Assembly: GCA_024399015.1 (NCBI GenBank)
Contig: JAKSIC010000016.1
Location: forward strand, 1 to 63,657
Length of the DNA: 63,657 bases
DNA from: Fibrobacter sp.
GTDB taxonomy: Bacteria; Fibrobacterota; Fibrobacteria; Fibrobacterales; Fibrobacteraceae
Direction: 5' to 3'
Shown here: positions 49,291 to 58,440 of the stretch, in pieces
How positions within the stretch are numbered: position 1 is the first letter of the stretch
Layout: every line of letters starts with the position of its first letter
Notes under the pieces: model-generated
Seen by the model: the letters and a program-made list of their open reading frames with translations, nothing else
Databases searched by the model: none
Told to the model about the DNA's origin: nothing
Translations under genes and position numbers: made by a program

Positions 49291-49329
49291 AAAAAAATCC
49301 GACGAGTTCAACTCGCCGGATTTTTTTTG
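49291..49329 (+). terminator. Terminator of serA
   Basis: AAATCCGaCGAGTT-ca-ACTCGcCGGATTT stem with eight T residues. Confidence 0.85.
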
Positions 49330-49332
49330 CCT

Positions 49333-49451
49333 TACGAAATCTCGTACTTAATACCTCGTGCCTCGCCCCTGGAGCCTCGAACCTCGTACTTCGTGCTTCG
49401 TAATTCGTAACTGCGCGCCGCGACTCGTTCCTCGTGCCTCGAACCTCGCCC
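49333..49451. repeat. CTCGNNN heptamer array
   Basis: About thirteen 7-bp units of the type CTCGTGC, CTCGAAC, TTCGTAA run toward the stop codon of the acyl-CoA synthetase gene. They are interrupted by a GCGCGCCGCG core. Same organisation as the other heptamer elements but a different unit sequence. Confidence 0.85.
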
Positions 49452-51227
49452 CTACTTGTACATTTCTTCGATTTCTTCGGCGTAGCGTTCTTCTGCAGCC
49501 TTGCGACGAATCTTGAGGGTGGGAGTGAGCAAGCCTGATTCAACGGTGAGGTTGTCGCCAATGAGAGTCCACTTGCGGATCTGTTCCCAATGGTTCAGCT
49601 TCTTGTTGATGCGGGTGATGTGACGCTGCAAGGCTTCGTTGATGCGGGTGGATTCCATTGCCTTGTCTACGTCGAAATCGCTCTTGTCACGCTTCAGGAA
49701 TCGGCGTGCATTCACCGGGTTCAAGAAGATAAGCACGGAAGCGAACTTACGGTCGTTGGCAATTACCAGGGCCTGTTCCACCAGCGGGTGGCGGCTGATT
49801 TCAAGCTCGATGGGGTTGGGGCTTACGTACTTGCCTGTACTTGTCTTCAGCAGTTCCTTGATACGGCCGGTCAAGTGCAGGTAGCCATCTTCGTCGATGC
49901 TACCCTGGTCGCCGGTTCTAAAGAAACCGTCGTCGGTAAAGCTTTCCCGGTTGGTTTCGGGCAGGTTGTGATAGCCCTTGAATACGCTGTCGCCCTTCAC
50001 CTGGACTTCGTTGTTTTCGCCAATGCGAACTTCCAAGTGGGGGAGTGGGAAGCCTACGCTGCCGGGGCGAACCATGCCGTTCTTGTTGACGCTAACCACA
50101 GGAGAACATTCTGTGAGGCCGTAACCTTCCAGCACATTGACTCCCACGTTCAAAAGGAAGCGGCAAATGGATTTGTTCAAGGCGCCGCCGCCAGAAACGA
50201 TAATGCGGAACCTTCCGCCAATGGCGTCACGCATCTTGCTGTACACCAGCTTGTCGTAAATGGTCTTGCCAAGGTTGAATCCTTTCTTTGTGGGGTCGGC
50301 AATCTTTGCGTACTTGATGGCACGATTCAAAAGCCAACGCTTCGGTCCGAAAAGCTTGTCTGCGGCGCCGGTCATGCTTTCGTACACGCGTTCCAAAATG
50401 CGGGGCACCACCATCATTACGGTGGGACGAACCTCTGCCATCAACTTGGAAGTGTTCTTCGGAGTGTCGCCGAAGTAGACCTTGGTTCCGTTGATGATGT
50501 AGAAGTAAATGGTCATGCGCTCCAGAACGTGGGCTACCGGCAAGATGACGAGGGCCACGTCGGTTTTGCGGTCGAGATGGATGTACTCCCGCTTGATAAC
50601 CTGAATCTGGCTCAGCATGTTTCTGTGGGTCAGTTCCACACCCTTGGGGCGGCCGGTGGAGCCGCTGGTGTAGATGATGCTGAATGGCATATCGGAATGG
50701 ATTTTTTCAACCTGGCGGACCAGCCAAAGGGTGGACTGCTCGTCCTTGGAAAGTTCTTCGCCTTCCTTCAGAAGGGCGTTCCAATAAACGCCATTTTCCG
50801 GAAGTTCGGAAGCGGGGTCGATGCAGATGACAGCCTTGAATCTGCCCAGACATTCCTGAAGGGGCTTATCCAGTTCCTTTACGTTGTTCAAAAGGAGAAT
50901 CTGAACGTCGGAATCGTCGCACTGAAAGTTGAAATTCTCGGAAGAAATATTGGGGAACAGCGGAACGACCTTCGCATGGTTAATCTGGGATGCGATATCG
51001 GTCATGACCCATTCGGGGCAGCTGTTGGCTACAATGCCGATGCTCTGGCCCGGATTGATGCCGTGCTTCTTAAAGGCCAATGCCAAGAAACGGGTGTGAT
51101 CGCGGAGATCCTGCCTGGAAAAATGCACCCACTGTTCGTTTTTGCGGTGGTACCAGCCGGCAAAATCTTCTCGTTCGCAGTTAGAAAAGAAAAGGTGGAC
51201 GAGGGAAGGAGTCTGTAGCGGTTCCAT
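49452..51227 (-). CDS. Long-chain acyl-CoA synthetase (FadD15-like)
   Basis: The 591-aa AMP-forming enzyme has P-loop YTSGSTGRPKG, the YGLTECSPVVS adenylate motif and TGDQGSIDEDGYLHLTGR (A8 region). Long-chain acyl-CoA ligases of about 600 aa with the GYGLTE and IKELLKTSTGKYVSPN sequences belong to the FAA1/FadD15 group. It activates fatty acids for lipid recycling or incorporation. CGGAG precedes the start at good distance. Monocistronic. Confidence 0.93.
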   Translation of the reverse strand: MEPLQTPSLVHLFFSNCEREDFAGWYHRKNEQWVHFSRQDLRDHTRFLALAFKKHGINPGQSIGIVANSCPEWVMTDIASQINHAKVVPLFPNISSENFNFQCDDSDVQILLLNNVKELDKPLQECLGRFKAVICIDPASELPENGVYWNALLKEGEELSKDEQSTLWLVRQVEKIHSDMPFSIIYTSGSTGRPKGVELTHRNMLSQIQVIKREYIHLDRKTDVALVILPVAHVLERMTIYFYIINGTKVYFGDTPKNTSKLMAEVRPTVMMVVPRILERVYESMTGAADKLFGPKRWLLNRAIKYAKIADPTKKGFNLGKTIYDKLVYSKMRDAIGGRFRIIVSGGGALNKSICRFLLNVGVNVLEGYGLTECSPVVSVNKNGMVRPGSVGFPLPHLEVRIGENNEVQVKGDSVFKGYHNLPETNRESFTDDGFFRTGDQGSIDEDGYLHLTGRIKELLKTSTGKYVSPNPIELEISRHPLVEQALVIANDRKFASVLIFLNPVNARRFLKRDKSDFDVDKAMESTRINEALQRHITRINKKLNHWEQIRKWTLIGDNLTVESGLLTPTLKIRRKAAEERYAEEIEEMYK

Positions 51228-51591
51228 TAAAATCTCCGGGAGTTCAGGCTATAAACTTGTTTTGGTACAAGATACATTAAAAATGGGCAAAAAAGGGGAT
51301 TTTTCGGCAGTGTGTGTTATTTAACACGTTTTTGTACAAAATAACTAGGGTCGAGAAAAGGTCGTTTTTGAATGGAATTGCATATTTAACGAAAATTTTG
51401 AGAACTTTGTTTAAATTTTGAGAACGCAAAAGCGAATAAAATCTCTAAAATTGTTTAAAATAATTGAATTTTTCTATTGACTTTTGTGAAAAATTGCTTT
51501 ATATTTGAGAAAGAAAATGAGAACAATGTGACTACGCACTAAAAATAGCCGTCATAAAGTTCTCGGGTGTGTATTTAACAGGGATGTAACT
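51228..51591 (+). promoter_or_regulatory. Long control region of the pectate lyase gene
   Basis: This 364-nt gene-free spacer holds a perfect inverted repeat GTGTTA-TT-TAACAC (51314-51327). A palindromic TTTTGTACAAAA lies at 51330-51341, with a partial copy TTGGTACAAG near 51261. Three TTTTGAGAAC/ATGAGAAC boxes are at 51396-51405, 51416-51425 and 51518-51524, and inverted GTTCTC is at 51559-51564. A sigma-70-type promoter lies within (see separate entry). Confidence 0.6.
51477..51505 (+). promoter_or_regulatory. Sigma-70-type promoter of pectate lyase
   Basis: TTGACT-N17-TATATT, close to consensus with ideal spacing. Flanked on both sides by TGAGAAC boxes. Confidence 0.75.
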
Positions 51592-54078
51592 ATGAATCTT
51601 ATCAAAACCGCTTTCGCTGCTGCAGCCGCTCTTGGTTTCGCTTCCGCAGCTTCTGCCGCTATTACCGTGAATTCCGCCGAAGGCTGGCTTGAATCCGCTT
51701 TCGTGGAATGGGCTCCTGTCAGTGGCGCCTCCAGCTATACCGTTCTTGCCGACGGCAAGGCTATCGACAACCAGTTGATCCGTAACTACGGCTCCTATAT
51801 GCGTGCCGATGTCCTTGGTCTCAAGGCTGGTTCCCATACTCTTCAGGTAAAGTCCAATAATGGCGAAACCTCTGCCGAAAAGACCGTGACCGTCAAGGCT
51901 CACGATCGCTCCGGTTTTGGTTTCAGCAATGGACGCGTTCCTGGCGCCTACAATACCGATGGTACTCTCAAGAGTGGTGCTGTCATCATCTACGTTACGG
52001 AAAAGACCAAGAACAACGTGACTATGGACGTGACCACCAACGCCAAGGGTGCAAAGACTTCCTGCAAGAGCTTCCAGGGTATTTTGAACTGCATGAAGAA
52101 GGGTTACGAAACCCGTCCGGTGGACTTCCGCTTTATCGGTACCGTGACCGACTCTGACTCTCTCGTTGCTGGCGACATGGTCATTGAAACCGGTAGCTCT
52201 GAAAACTCCTACGTCACTGTGGAAGGCGTTGGTAACGACGCTACTGCAAATGGCTGGGGTATCCGTCTCAAGAGTGCTCAGAACGTTGAAATCCGTAACA
52301 TGGGTATCATGAACGTGAACAGCTCCGAAGGAGACAACATTGGCCTACAGCAGAACAACCAGTATGTTTGGGTTCACAACAACGACATGTTCTACGGCGA
52401 TGCCGGTTCCGACAAGGACCAGGTTAAGGGCGATGGTGCCTTGGACTGCAAGAAGTCTACTTACATTACTTTCAGCTACAACCATTTCTGGGATAATGGC
52501 AAGTCCAACTTGCTGGGCCTTTCCGAAGGTACCACCGAAGGCTTGTACATCACTTATCATCACAACTGGTACGACCATTCCGATAGCCGTCATCCTCGCG
52601 TCCGCTTCTACAGCGCCCACGTTTATAACAACTACTACGATGGCAACGCCAAGTACGGTATCGGCTCCACCTTGGGCTCCTCTGTGTTCGCAGAAGCAAA
52701 CTACTTCCGCAACTGTAAGTATCCTATGATGACGTCCATGCAGGGTTCCGATGTCTATGCCGGAACTGAAAAGCGTGATCCCGCCAACTACGCAACTTTC
52801 AGCAAGGAAAACGGTGGTTCCATCAAGGCATTCAACAACTACATCGAGGGCGGAACCTTCATTCCTTATGGCGCAAGCAAGTACACCTTGAAGGGTTCTG
52901 AAGTATCTGTTGGCTCCATCAATACCAAGCAGGATTTTGACGCCTACGTCATTACCAGCCGCAATCAGGAAATGCCTTCTACCGTAACGTCCTATGCTGG
53001 CGGAAACAAGCACAACAACTTTGACTTGAGCGGCTCCATGTACAAGTATACTGCGGACGCTCCGGCGGATGCAAAGGCTAACGTTACCAAGTATGCGGGC
53101 CGCGTCCAGGGTGGCGATTTCAAGTGGTCCTTTACTGCAGCCGACGATGAACTCTACGAAGTCAATCAGCCTCTGAAGAATGCTCTCGTTGCCTACAAGA
53201 CTTCCTTGAAGGCTGTCCAGGGCGAAGGCAGCATGGCTCCCATTGAAACTCCGGTAACTTCCAGCAGCTCTGTTGTGCCTGCAAGCTCCTCCAGCTCCGT
53301 GAACAACTCCTCTAGCTCCGTGAACAGTTCCTCCAGTGTTAAGCCTGCAAGCTCCAGTTCCGTTGGCGGCTCCGAAGGTGCAACTGGTTCCATCAAGGGC
53401 GACATCGTTCATAACTTCACCGAAGACGCTCTCTCCAGCGACGTATTTGACTTCATGGGAACTCTCTCCACTAGCAAGGGAACCGTGGACTACGCTGGCG
53501 AAACCCTTTCCCGCTGCCTCAAGATGGAATCCGCTACCAGCATCGATTTCACTCTGGAATCCGCTGGAAAGATGACCTTGGTATTCAACGATGGATTTAC
53601 CGGTGCTGTGAAGATTGACGGCAACAAGGTTTCTGCAAGCAACGGCGTTGTTGAAGTGGAACTTGCCAAGGGTGCTCACTCCATTACCAAGGGCGATGTG
53701 GCGAACCTCTACCTGATCGTAATCAACATCAAGGCTGCTTCCGGTGAAGGCGAAGGAAACTCCGGCGAAGTCGGCGGCTCTGAAGAAGGCGGAAATAACG
53801 AAGGTGAAAGTGGGGAAGGCGATGCTCAGGGCTTCTCTGCTTCTGTGGCCGGAAACTCCGCAGCCATCTCCTTCAACCCGCGCGATTGTCGCCTGCAGGT
53901 AAGTGCTGATGTCCGTCGCGTAGACATAGTCCGTATGGATGGTCGTAAGGTTAACGCCATTCCTAGCCGCGGCATGGCGGGAGTGAGCTACGATCTCAGT
54001 GCGGTTCAGCCCGGGGTTTATCTGGTTCGCGCTTTGGTGGGTAGCCAGATGGTTGTTCAGAAAATTGTGAAACGATAA
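51592..54078 (+). CDS. Secreted pectate lyase (PL1) with FN3, beta-sandwich and sorting-like domain
   Basis: The 828-aa secreted lyase cleaves polygalacturonate by beta-elimination. In order: signal peptide (to about A22), FN3-like domain (about 23-105), PL1 beta-helix (about 110-420), Ser-rich linker (about 545-590), a beta-sandwich typical of rumen pectate lyases (IVHNFTEDALSSDVFDFMG...), a Gly/Glu-rich spacer and a sorting-like tail (IVRMDGRKVN ... PGVYLVRALVG). The catalytic-site region is SRHPRVR with R336; VWVHNND and the conserved DGALDCKKS Ca-binding part are present. The start follows AGGGATG and GTAACT; the promoter is well defined. Likely surface displayed. Confidence 0.93.
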   Translation: MNLIKTAFAAAAALGFASAASAAITVNSAEGWLESAFVEWAPVSGASSYTVLADGKAIDNQLIRNYGSYMRADVLGLKAGSHTLQVKSNNGETSAEKTVTVKAHDRSGFGFSNGRVPGAYNTDGTLKSGAVIIYVTEKTKNNVTMDVTTNAKGAKTSCKSFQGILNCMKKGYETRPVDFRFIGTVTDSDSLVAGDMVIETGSSENSYVTVEGVGNDATANGWGIRLKSAQNVEIRNMGIMNVNSSEGDNIGLQQNNQYVWVHNNDMFYGDAGSDKDQVKGDGALDCKKSTYITFSYNHFWDNGKSNLLGLSEGTTEGLYITYHHNWYDHSDSRHPRVRFYSAHVYNNYYDGNAKYGIGSTLGSSVFAEANYFRNCKYPMMTSMQGSDVYAGTEKRDPANYATFSKENGGSIKAFNNYIEGGTFIPYGASKYTLKGSEVSVGSINTKQDFDAYVITSRNQEMPSTVTSYAGGNKHNNFDLSGSMYKYTADAPADAKANVTKYAGRVQGGDFKWSFTAADDELYEVNQPLKNALVAYKTSLKAVQGEGSMAPIETPVTSSSSVVPASSSSSVNNSSSSVNSSSSVKPASSSSVGGSEGATGSIKGDIVHNFTEDALSSDVFDFMGTLSTSKGTVDYAGETLSRCLKMESATSIDFTLESAGKMTLVFNDGFTGAVKIDGNKVSASNGVVEVELAKGAHSITKGDVANLYLIVINIKAASGEGEGNSGEVGGSEEGGNNEGESGEGDAQGFSASVAGNSAAISFNPRDCRLQVSADVRRVDIVRMDGRKVNAIPSRGMAGVSYDLSAVQPGVYLVRALVGSQMVVQKIVKR

Positions 54079-54111
54079 TTCAGTGAATTTGGTGTAGGAC
54101 TGTTTGGGTAG

Positions 54112-54141
54112 GGCCTCCGCTTTGGCGGAGGTCTTTTTTTT
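54112..54141 (+). terminator. Terminator of pectate lyase
   Basis: GGCCTCCGC-tttg-GCGGAGGTC with eight T residues. Confidence 0.9.
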
Positions 54142-54306
54142 GAGCTTTGTCTTGTAAAAGTGTATTATCAAAACGGCGAAATTTTAAAGGAAAATCAAGT
54201 TTTCCAAATAATTACATATATATGGAATTCTCAATTCTATTTTTACGCCGGGTATTTTGGGATTAGTTCCACTGGGATTGGAAAACACCAAATAATGAGG
54301 ATGTAA

Positions 54307-56988
54307 ATGAAGAAGCTTATTCTCGGTCTTGCTCTGGCCGCAGCAACGTCTGCAATGGCTGTGAGCGCAAGTCGAATCGGCCCAGTCAGCACCTATGGTG
54401 AACTGAAGGCCAATGGTGGCAAACTGTCTGGCTCTTGCCCGGCTTACGCAAATAAGGCTGTTCAGGTGAAAGGTATGAGCCTTTTCTGGAGCTCGGGTAA
54501 CACTTATTCCACTGACTTCTACTCTGAAAAGGGTATCAACCGCTTGGTTGACGATATGGGCGTCGAAGTGGTTCGTTTTGCCCTTGGCGCTGCTGATGAA
54601 AAGTTCAACAGCTCTGGCCGTTCCTATACTACCGGCGGCGAATCCTTCCAGAAGGCTTTGTTGAAGTCCGTGGTCAATGCTGCTATCGAAAAGGATATTT
54701 ACGTTATTATCGACTGGCACATCGAAAGTTCTACCGGCTACACCAGTGATGCTGTCAAGTTCTTTGAATATGCCGCTAAGGAATACGGTTCCTACAACAA
54801 TGTGATTTTTGAAATTTGGAACGAACCTACCGGTGACATGGGTACTGTCAAGAACCATGCTGACCAGGTCATTCCTGCAATCCGTAAGTACTCTGACAAC
54901 CTGATTCTCGTGGGTAGCCCGGGATGGTCCAGCCAGCCTGATGCTTGCGCTAATGCAGGTATTTCCGACAAGAACTATGGTTGTACCTTGCATTTCTACG
55001 CTGCATCCCACTACATGGGTGGCTACGACAAGGCTGCAGAAACTGCAATGAGCAAGGGTGTTCCCGTTTTCGCAACGGAATGGGGTACCGTTAATGCCAA
55101 TGGCGATGGCCAGCCTGATGAAAATTCCAGTAACCAGTGGATCCAGTGGATGGCTCAGAAGGGCGTTTCCTGGACAAACTGGAACGCTTCTGCTATGGAC
55201 GAAACCTCTGCTGCATTTGCAAACGCTTCCTTTGACAACGGCTTTACCTATACCAATTCTGGTAAGTACGTAAAGGGCAAACTGGGCGGCGCAACTTATT
55301 CTGATTGCGGCCTCCAGAATGGTAATGCAAGCTCTCAAAGCGGTTTCTCTACTGGTGTTGCCAATGGCACCAAGACTTCTATGATCGACGACATGGAAGA
55401 TGGCGACCGTTACAACTACATCGGTGGTGCATGGAGCGCTATCGAAGACCAGGAAAATGGTGGTGCTACCACGATTTCCAACAGCAAGATTACCGATGAC
55501 TTCGGTAAGGAAACCTACAATGTTATCTATCCTTCTGATGGTGGCAAGAATACTTCCAAGTACATGGCTGCCCTTAAGGATGTGAAGATTGGTAAGGGTT
55601 CTCTTTCCTATGGTCCCTACACTGCTCTTATCTTGAACCTTAAGAAGGATACTACGGTTTATGCTGATTTTGCAAACTGCAAGACCATCAAGTATAAGTA
55701 TAAGGGTGCTAGCCATAACTTCCGTATCGAAACTACCGACGTTACTGACTATAACTATCATCGCGTGAATAAGGATGCTTCCGGAGATTGGAAGGAAGTT
55801 GAAATCACCATCGATATGTTGAAGCAGGAAACTTGGGGTAACGACGCTGCTCCTCAGAAGGCAATCAACCTGGCTCATGCAAACCGTATTGCTTGGGAAA
55901 TCAAGGGCCTTGAAAAAATTCCTGATAACCAGAACCAGCCCAAGTATCCGTACCTCTATGTGGATGACGTTAGCTGCGATGGCCTCTCCTTCACTGCAAG
56001 CACCGTTTCCTCCGGAGCCAAGTCTTCTAGCTCCAGCGTGAAGCCCAGTTCTAGTTCCAGCGTCAAGTCTTCATCCAGTGTGAAGCCCGCTTCCTCTTCT
56101 TCTGTCAAGCAGCCTGTATCTACCAATAAGGTTTTGATGGTTCTTGATGATGTGGAAGATGGCGATGAAGTGCTTAACACAACTGGCACTTGGTATGCAT
56201 ACAACGATAATGAATCCAAGGGTCAGTCTTCCTTCACCAACCAGTACAACGCAACTATCGGTGGCTATGCAGTGAACTTCCTCGGTTCTGCCGACGCTAC
56301 CAATGGTACCCAGGGCTTTGTTGGTATTACTGGTATTGTTTGGAATCAGGGTCTTTATACTGAAGCGCCTTTCGTTGCTCTTGGCCTTAACACCATGGCA
56401 GACACTTCTAAGGGTCTCGATATGAGCAAGTGCTCTGGTATTTCCTACCGCTATAAGGGTTCTGAACATGTGTTCAAGGTTCAGGATGGCAATGTGACTG
56501 ACTGGGCTTTCCATCAGTCTATCCAGATGGATGCTGCAAATTGGACCACCGTTACCTTGATGTGGGATGACATTGCTCAGCCGAACTGGACCCAGGATCC
56601 AAAGGACCTGAATGTTGCAAACATCAAGAAGATGGCTTGGGAAGTTGTCGGTTACAAGGGCTTTGATGCCCAGCCGACTATGAACTACCTCTACGTTGAC
56701 GACGTGGTTTGCTTTGAAAAGCAGACATCTTCCATCAACGCCATCGCTCGTGCAGCAAGCTCCATCAAGATTTCTGCCCAGGGCTCTAGCCTCAACGTTA
56801 CTGTTGCAAAGGCTGGCATGACCCGTGTTCAGATCTTCGACATGATGGGTCACGTTGTTGCCAATATGAGCGAAGTCATGTCTGCCGGTACTCATCAGGT
56901 TTCTCTTGAAAGCCTGAGCCGCGGCAACTACATGGTCCGCGTCATGAGCGGTAGCGATGTCAAGACCTCTCGCATCGCAGTGAAGTAA
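54307..56988 (+). CDS. GH5 endoglucanase with two CBM11-like modules and sorting-like domain
   Basis: The 893-aa secreted glucanase has a signal peptide (to about A22). The GH5 TIM barrel (about 45-320) shows acid/base E173 in IWNEPTG and nucleophile E258 in FATEWGT, plus IDWHIESS. Two CBM11-like modules follow (about 358-560 and 605-810), each starting with a DDMEDGD/LDDVEDGD motif and ending YLYVDDV.C. They are joined by a Ser-rich KPSSSSSVKSS linker. The C-terminal tail (VQIFDMMGHVV ... LSRGNYMVRV) is sorting-like. CBM11 binds beta-1,4 and mixed-linkage glucan. AATGAGGATG precedes the start. A core cellulolytic enzyme of this organism. Confidence 0.94.
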   Translation: MKKLILGLALAAATSAMAVSASRIGPVSTYGELKANGGKLSGSCPAYANKAVQVKGMSLFWSSGNTYSTDFYSEKGINRLVDDMGVEVVRFALGAADEKFNSSGRSYTTGGESFQKALLKSVVNAAIEKDIYVIIDWHIESSTGYTSDAVKFFEYAAKEYGSYNNVIFEIWNEPTGDMGTVKNHADQVIPAIRKYSDNLILVGSPGWSSQPDACANAGISDKNYGCTLHFYAASHYMGGYDKAAETAMSKGVPVFATEWGTVNANGDGQPDENSSNQWIQWMAQKGVSWTNWNASAMDETSAAFANASFDNGFTYTNSGKYVKGKLGGATYSDCGLQNGNASSQSGFSTGVANGTKTSMIDDMEDGDRYNYIGGAWSAIEDQENGGATTISNSKITDDFGKETYNVIYPSDGGKNTSKYMAALKDVKIGKGSLSYGPYTALILNLKKDTTVYADFANCKTIKYKYKGASHNFRIETTDVTDYNYHRVNKDASGDWKEVEITIDMLKQETWGNDAAPQKAINLAHANRIAWEIKGLEKIPDNQNQPKYPYLYVDDVSCDGLSFTASTVSSGAKSSSSSVKPSSSSSVKSSSSVKPASSSSVKQPVSTNKVLMVLDDVEDGDEVLNTTGTWYAYNDNESKGQSSFTNQYNATIGGYAVNFLGSADATNGTQGFVGITGIVWNQGLYTEAPFVALGLNTMADTSKGLDMSKCSGISYRYKGSEHVFKVQDGNVTDWAFHQSIQMDAANWTTVTLMWDDIAQPNWTQDPKDLNVANIKKMAWEVVGYKGFDAQPTMNYLYVDDVVCFEKQTSSINAIARAASSIKISAQGSSLNVTVAKAGMTRVQIFDMMGHVVANMSEVMSAGTHQVSLESLSRGNYMVRVMSGSDVKTSRIAVK

Positions 56989-56997
56989 TGTTGGATT

Positions 56998-57024
56998 GCC
57001 ATCCCGGCCTTGAGCCGGGATCTC
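56998..57024. repeat. ATCCCGGC hairpin element
   Basis: GCC-ATCCCGGC-cttga-GCCGGGATCTCC immediately after the GH5 stop. Variant of the GTCAT...GGATC family. Confidence 0.7.
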
Positions 57025-57040
57025 CCGCACTTTAGAAACT

Positions 57041-57076
57041 AAAAAATCCCTCGGCTTAAAGGCCGGGGGATTTTTG
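57041..57076 (+). terminator. Bidirectional terminator, GH5 / tgt
   Basis: AAAAATCCC(t)CGGC...GCCGGGGGATTTTT stem with A/T runs on both flanks. Confidence 0.85.
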
Positions 57077-57083
57077 CATTCAT

Positions 57084-57108
57084 GTCATTCCGGGAGTGTC
57101 CCGGGATC
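57084..57108. repeat. GTCATTCCGGG...CCCGGGATC element (intergenic copy)
   Basis: GTCAT-TCCCGGGA-like stem: GTCATTCCGGGAG then TGTCCCGGGATC. It matches, base for base in the arms, the palindrome encoding VIPGTDPGS in the FISUMP genes. Confidence 0.8.
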
Positions 57109-57111
57109 ACC

Positions 57112-58302
<1,191 letters not shown>

Positions 58303-58440
58303 CTAAACTTTGTAAACTTTTAGCCGTTGTCAATTTGTCCATAGAGATTGAATTTGTATGTGTTATTTCATATTTGAATATGGGTAATTTATAGGTGGGA
58401 TGGTCTGCGTGGTGCAGCTTTCCCGTGTATGGAGTGATGC

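Noticed and set aside
49333-49451. Possible CRISPR array
   Set aside because: Units are 7 bp with no 20-40 bp spacers; this is a heptamer tandem array.
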